This document shows positions 6,650-9,097 of a stretch of 9,097 nucleotides of DNA, in pieces. Under the pieces are notes generated by a model, which did no database searches, was not told the origin of the DNA, and saw only the letters and a program-made list of their open reading frames with translations. Origin of the DNA: an uncultured Alcaligenaceae bacterium. GTDB taxonomy: Bacteria; Pseudomonadota; Gammaproteobacteria; Burkholderiales; Burkholderiaceae_B. The stretch covers positions 1 to 9,097 of the forward strand of contig CALKIR010000002.1 in assembly GCA_937995985.1 (NCBI GenBank), read 5' to 3'. Positions within the stretch are counted from its first letter, which is position 1. Each line of letters opens with the position of its first letter. A program made the position numbers and the translations under genes.

Positions 6650-6680
6650 AACCGCGCCCCATATGGCGCGGTTTTTTCTT
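6650..6680 (+). terminator. Intrinsic terminator after 6S RNA
   Basis: AACCGCGCC (6650-6658), loop CCATAT, then GGCGCGGTT (6665-6673) form a perfect 9-bp GC-rich stem running into TTTTTTCTT (6672-6680). This is a textbook Rho-independent terminator about 10 nt after the mature 6S end and should end the zap-ssrS transcript. Confidence 0.93.
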
Positions 6681-6685
6681 GCTCA

Positions 6686-6714
6686 CTGCACGACTTAGGA
6701 TGGGCACAGTGCAG
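6686..6714. repeat. Inverted repeat upstream of the SIMPL gene
   Basis: CTGCAC (6686-6691) and GTGCAG (6709-6714), with a 17-nt spacer, form an inverted repeat between the 6S terminator and the SIMPL start. CACTG (6684-6688) and CAGTG (6707-6711) give an overlapping alternative pairing. It could be an operator or a 5' leader hairpin. I found no convincing sigma70 promoter in the 6681-6731 gap. Confidence 0.35.
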
Positions 6715-6731
6715 ACAAAAAGGATTAGCGT

Positions 6732-7508
6732 ATGAAATTCCTCTTCTCTCGCCTTAACCATTCTGTTTCTTTATATCGATTAGCAGCATTGTTTATTGCG
6801 ACTGTAACGGTTGCTCCTTCTGTTTGGGCCAAAGAGGCGGGGCAGACCACACTGAATCCTCCAATAGTAAATATTCAAGCGGAGGCCAGAGCAGAGGTGG
6901 CCCAAGATACAGTGCAGTTCGTGCTTTTTGTCCAAAAAGAGGGAGCAGAGCAGGCCGCCTTGACCCAAGAGGTAAATCACATCTTGGCTCAAGCCCTTGC
7001 GCAGGCCAAACAGTTAGCGGCTGATAAAGACATCCATATAGCAACTGGCGCCTTTAGTGTGAGCCCGCGTTATAACAAAGAGGGGCAAATTTCTACCTGG
7101 CAAGCGCGCGCTGAGTTGATACTCAAGTCACAGCAAATAGACGACACAGCAGAAATCGCCGGTAAGCTCAGCGACTTATTGAGCATTGCACGCATTCATT
7201 TTAGTTTGTCAGATCAGGCACGCACCAAAGAAGAAGATGCTTTGACCGCTTCGGCTATTCGCGCTTTTGAGGATAGAGCACAGCTCATGGTCTCTTCTTT
7301 GGGGTATGACTATTATTTGCTTAAAGAGCTGACTTTGGATAGTTCAGCTACAGTCTTTTTTCCTGGTCCGCAAGCTCGAGCAGAAATTATGATGGCTGCG
7401 GCTTCTGACCAACAAGAGGGGTTGGCTGTTGCCGCAGGCCAAGCAGAGGTTGCTGTGACAGCTCGAGGGTCTATTTATTTGCTCTATAAAAAAGATACAT
7501 GCCAATAA
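6732..7508 (+). CDS. Exported SIMPL-domain (DUF541) protein
   Basis: 258-residue protein with a Sec signal peptide: a basic start (MKFLFSR), hydrophobic core (LAALFIATVTVAPS) and probable cleavage after VWA at residue 33, so it is periplasmic or surface-associated. The mature part begins with PIVNIQAEARAEVAQDTVQF, typical of the SIMPL/DUF541 family. It continues with the paired-strand pattern of that fold, including GAFSVSPRYNKEGQISTWQARAEL, where family members have a Y-x2-(D/E)-x-xx-I-x-GY/W-x-A segment, and ends with QAEVAVTARGSIYLLYK. The biochemical function is not established; members include E. coli YggE, linked to oxidative stress, and BP26/OMP28 of Brucella. ATG 6732 has AGGA about 7 nt upstream. 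The last 38 nt overlap the end of lgt on the other strand. Confidence 0.87.
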   Translation: MKFLFSRLNHSVSLYRLAALFIATVTVAPSVWAKEAGQTTLNPPIVNIQAEARAEVAQDTVQFVLFVQKEGAEQAALTQEVNHILAQALAQAKQLAADKDIHIATGAFSVSPRYNKEGQISTWQARAELILKSQQIDDTAEIAGKLSDLLSIARIHFSLSDQARTKEEDALTASAIRAFEDRAQLMVSSLGYDYYLLKELTLDSSATVFFPGPQARAEIMMAAASDQQEGLAVAAGQAEVAVTARGSIYLLYKKDTCQ

Positions 7509-8250
7509 AGAACATGGGGAGAGATAATAATTGCCCCATTGTGAAGTAATCTGCATAAAAGCCTAAAAAAGCATCGGGCTCACGGGTAAATTCAGCAAAA
7601 AAGCGGAACACAGCATAACCAATTAAAAATAAACCGCTGACTTGTCCTGTGGGTCTTTTTTTGCGGCTAAATTGCCACAAAATGACAAAAAGCAACACTC
7701 CTTCTAGAAGCATTTGGTAGAGTTGTGAAGGATGGCGTAACAGGGCGTCTCCTGCTTGAGGAAATACCATAGCCCAAGGCAGGTTGCTGGCACGGCCCCA
7801 AAGCTCGCCGTTAATAAAATTGCCAAGACGACCAGCGGCTAGTCCCAAAGGGATCATTGGGGCAATAAAATCAGATACGGCTAAAAAGGGCAGGTTGCGG
7901 TGCCGAGAAAACAACCAAAAAACTACCAGCACCCCAAGAAAGCCCCCATGAAATGACATGCCCCCCTCCCAGAGGTAGGCAATTTCTACCCAATGATTAG
8001 GGGCGAGGTAGTAGTCGGGACGATAAAAAAGAACATAGCCCAAACGCCCTCCAATGACCACGCCCAGCATGCTGTAAAAAAGCAGATCCTCGAGTGCTCT
8101 ACGGTCGATGGGGCTGCCTTCTTGTTGGGCACGGTGCCGACCTAGGATCCAAACTAAAAGAAAACCAATTAAATACATTAAGCCATACCAGTGGATGGCA
8201 ATGGGTCCCAGGCTCAAAGCAACCGGGTCAAACTGTGGGTGTGTCAGCAT
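7471..8250 (-). CDS. lgt: Prolipoprotein diacylglyceryl transferase
   Basis: Integral inner-membrane enzyme that moves diacylglycerol from phosphatidylglycerol to the lipobox cysteine of prolipoproteins, the first lipoprotein maturation step. 259 residues, slightly shorter than E. coli Lgt (about 291). Seen: about seven hydrophobic segments; HWYGLMYLIGF (20-30); IGGRLGYVLFY (66-76); WEGGMSFHGGFLG (94-106) with His101 matching E. coli His103; the Lgt signature GRLGNFINGELWGR (140-153) with Arg141, Asn144 and Glu149 equivalent to Arg143, Asn146 and Glu151; HPSQLYQ; and FRFFAEFTREPD near the C-terminus, containing the expected essential Arg. A GGAG lies about 10 nt before ATG 8250. A weak -10-like TACAAT is at 8303-8298 on the minus strand. 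Its 3' end overlaps the convergent SIMPL gene by 38 nt. Confidence 0.97.
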   Translation of the reverse strand: MLTHPQFDPVALSLGPIAIHWYGLMYLIGFLLVWILGRHRAQQEGSPIDRRALEDLLFYSMLGVVIGGRLGYVLFYRPDYYLAPNHWVEIAYLWEGGMSFHGGFLGVLVVFWLFSRHRNLPFLAVSDFIAPMIPLGLAAGRLGNFINGELWGRASNLPWAMVFPQAGDALLRHPSQLYQMLLEGVLLFVILWQFSRKKRPTGQVSGLFLIGYAVFRFFAEFTREPDAFLGFYADYFTMGQLLSLPMFFIGMYLFYRANK

Positions 8251-8358
8251 AGGGAAAAAGCTCCGATTGAGCAGTAAAAGACCTTTGAAAGATAGTTATT
8301 GTACTAACATTGCCATAGGTCTTTGGATTGGTAAAGCAATAGTCATTCCATCCATTGT

Positions 8359-8364
8359 GAGGAG
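8359..8364 (+). promoter_or_regulatory. Shine-Dalgarno of the MsrA-like gene
   Basis: GAGGAG lies 5 nt before ATG 8370. It fixes the start and argues that the gene is translated despite its altered active site. Confidence 0.75.
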
Positions 8365-8369
8365 AGAGT

Positions 8370-8936
8370 ATGAAAGAGGTTGTCTTATTTGGTGGAGGGA
8401 GTTTTTGGTGTTTAGAGCCTGCATTCTCAGCCTTGCGAGGAGTCATTGAGGTGTGGCCGGGGTATGCAGGCGGGACGATGCAATATCCTACAAGGCGTCT
8501 GGTTGACAGTGGTATTACCGGCCATGTAGAGGTGGTGCAAGTGATTTACAGCCCCAATGAGATAAGCTTTGAGGTGTTGATCGATGCTTTTTTTACAGCT
8601 CATAACTTTAGCTTGGAAAATGGGGCTCATAGAAAGCTACCAGGATTACAGCATGCCTCGGTAATTTTTTATTCCACCAGTGAACAAGAAAAAATAGCGC
8701 GTCACGCAATCGCACATCGCAAGAAAAAAAGTAAAAAACCCGTACGTACAGAGCTGCATCAGATGACTGAGTTTTGGGCAGCCGATACACAAGATATCAG
8801 TTATTATTTTTTTAACGGGTTTAGAGACAGTTATTGTGAAAAGGAAATACGGCCAATATTGAGGCGTTTTGCTCGAGAATATTGGCATCAGCTTAAGCTA
8901 CCCGAGCGGGTGCGACACAATAACCCGTTTTTATAG
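8370..8936 (+). CDS. MsrA-family protein with substituted active site
   Basis: 188 residues, clearly of the peptide-methionine (S)-S-oxide reductase fold: GGGSFWCLEPAF at the N-terminus (family GCFW-x-x-E-x-x-F), PGYAGGTMQYPT, GITGHVEVVQVIYSPNEISFE (family TGHAE-V-x-V-x-Y-D-P), and a C-terminal part with FWAADTQDISYYFF and SYCEK. However, the nucleophilic Cys of GCFW is Ser11 (codon AGT). The family segment HDPT-x2-NRQG-x-D-x-G-x-QYRS is degraded: QYRS reads QHAS and the Asp is not present at its place. Phe12, Trp13, Tyr32 and Glu54 are kept, and Cys14 sits three residues after the missing nucleophile. The open full-length frame and strong ribosome site suggest a maintained protein. Ordinary MsrA activity is unlikely; another binding or redox role is possible. 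Confidence 0.8.
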   Translation: MKEVVLFGGGSFWCLEPAFSALRGVIEVWPGYAGGTMQYPTRRLVDSGITGHVEVVQVIYSPNEISFEVLIDAFFTAHNFSLENGAHRKLPGLQHASVIFYSTSEQEKIARHAIAHRKKKSKKPVRTELHQMTEFWAADTQDISYYFFNGFRDSYCEKEIRPILRRFAREYWHQLKLPERVRHNNPFL

Positions 8937-8978
8937 CAGTCAGAATGAACATATAGCTTTTTTGCGAGCTGTGTGTAT

Positions 8979-9062
8979 AAGCCCTCCAAACATCAATGAT
9001 GCAACACGCACAGGAAGGGTGGGGGGCTGTGTGCAGCATAGGGCTTGCAAAAATATTTTTTT
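8979..9062 (+). other. Nested inverted repeat / structured non-coding region after the MsrA-like gene
   Basis: Three sets of arms nest around one centre: AAGCCCT (8979-8985) with AGGGCTT (9040-9046); ATGC (8999-9002) with GCAT (9036-9039); CGCACAG (9007-9013) with CTGTGTG (9027-9033, one G-U pair). The loop is G-rich (9014-9026). The 3' arm is continuous, with GCAT abutting AGGGCTT, and a 7-T run follows at 9056-9062, with A-rich sequence just before it. This could be a large terminator for the MsrA-like gene, or a small structured RNA. No gene is supported between 8937 and 9097. A further short inverted repeat, CCCTT (9080-9084) and AAGGG (9092-9096), lies at the right edge. Confidence 0.4.
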
Positions 9063-9097
9063 AGGGTTATAGTTACATTCCCTTGGATTTGAAGGGG

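Noticed and set aside
8108..8449. Plus-strand open frame of 113 codons spanning the lgt start and the MsrA-like start
   Set aside because: It is antisense to lgt and out of frame with the MsrA-like gene, with no recognisable protein features.
8869..9072. Plus-strand open frame of 67 codons after the MsrA-like gene
   Set aside because: It starts inside the MsrA-like gene in another frame, lacks a ribosome site and runs through the structured region; no family resemblance.
1..9097. Mobile element, CRISPR array, prophage, toxin-antitoxin or defence island
   Set aside because: No transposase, integrase, direct-repeat array, att-like duplication or toxin/antitoxin pair is visible; nearly all space is filled by conserved housekeeping genes.

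Overview
The window looks like an ordinary core-chromosome segment of a Gram-negative proteobacterium. Protein similarity as I recall it (RppH, ProRS, the zapA-6S RNA arrangement) and the moderate GC content by eye point to a betaproteobacterium, most likely a lower-GC member of Burkholderiales/Alcaligenaceae. The genus is not determined. I see no mobile element, CRISPR array, tRNA or rRNA.

Layout, left to right. (1) Positions 1-1960, minus strand: the Tol-Pal operon head, read ybgC, tolQ, tolR, tolA. The genes are tightly packed (7-nt gap, 1-nt overlap, 4-nt overlap) and TolA runs off the left edge. (2) 2079-3806, minus: proS, a full-length bacterial prolyl-tRNA synthetase with its editing insertion. 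(3) 3882-4466, plus: rppH, the RNA pyrophosphohydrolase, divergent from proS and ending in a hairpin terminator. (4) 4518-5441, minus: a 3-hydroxyisobutyrate-dehydrogenase-family oxidoreductase, convergent with rppH. (5) 5683-6680, plus: a long ZapB-like coiled-coil protein, zapA, and then the 6S RNA gene (ssrS) with a strong intrinsic terminator. (6) 6732-7508, plus: an exported SIMPL/DUF541 protein whose 3' end overlaps, tail to tail by 38 nt, (7) lgt (7471-8250, minus), the prolipoprotein diacylglyceryl transferase. (8) 8370-8936, plus: a divergent MsrA-family protein whose catalytic cysteine position is serine, followed by a strongly structured non-coding stretch to the right edge.

Together the genes cover envelope and division (Tol-Pal, Lgt, ZapA and partner), translation (ProRS), RNA turnover and transcription control (RppH, 6S RNA) and small-molecule or redox metabolism. 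The least ordinary items are the MsrA-like probable pseudoenzyme, the nested inverted repeat behind it, and the extended coiled-coil partner of ZapA. I found no convincing new multi-gene system. Statements about family residues rest on remembered family knowledge, not on searches.
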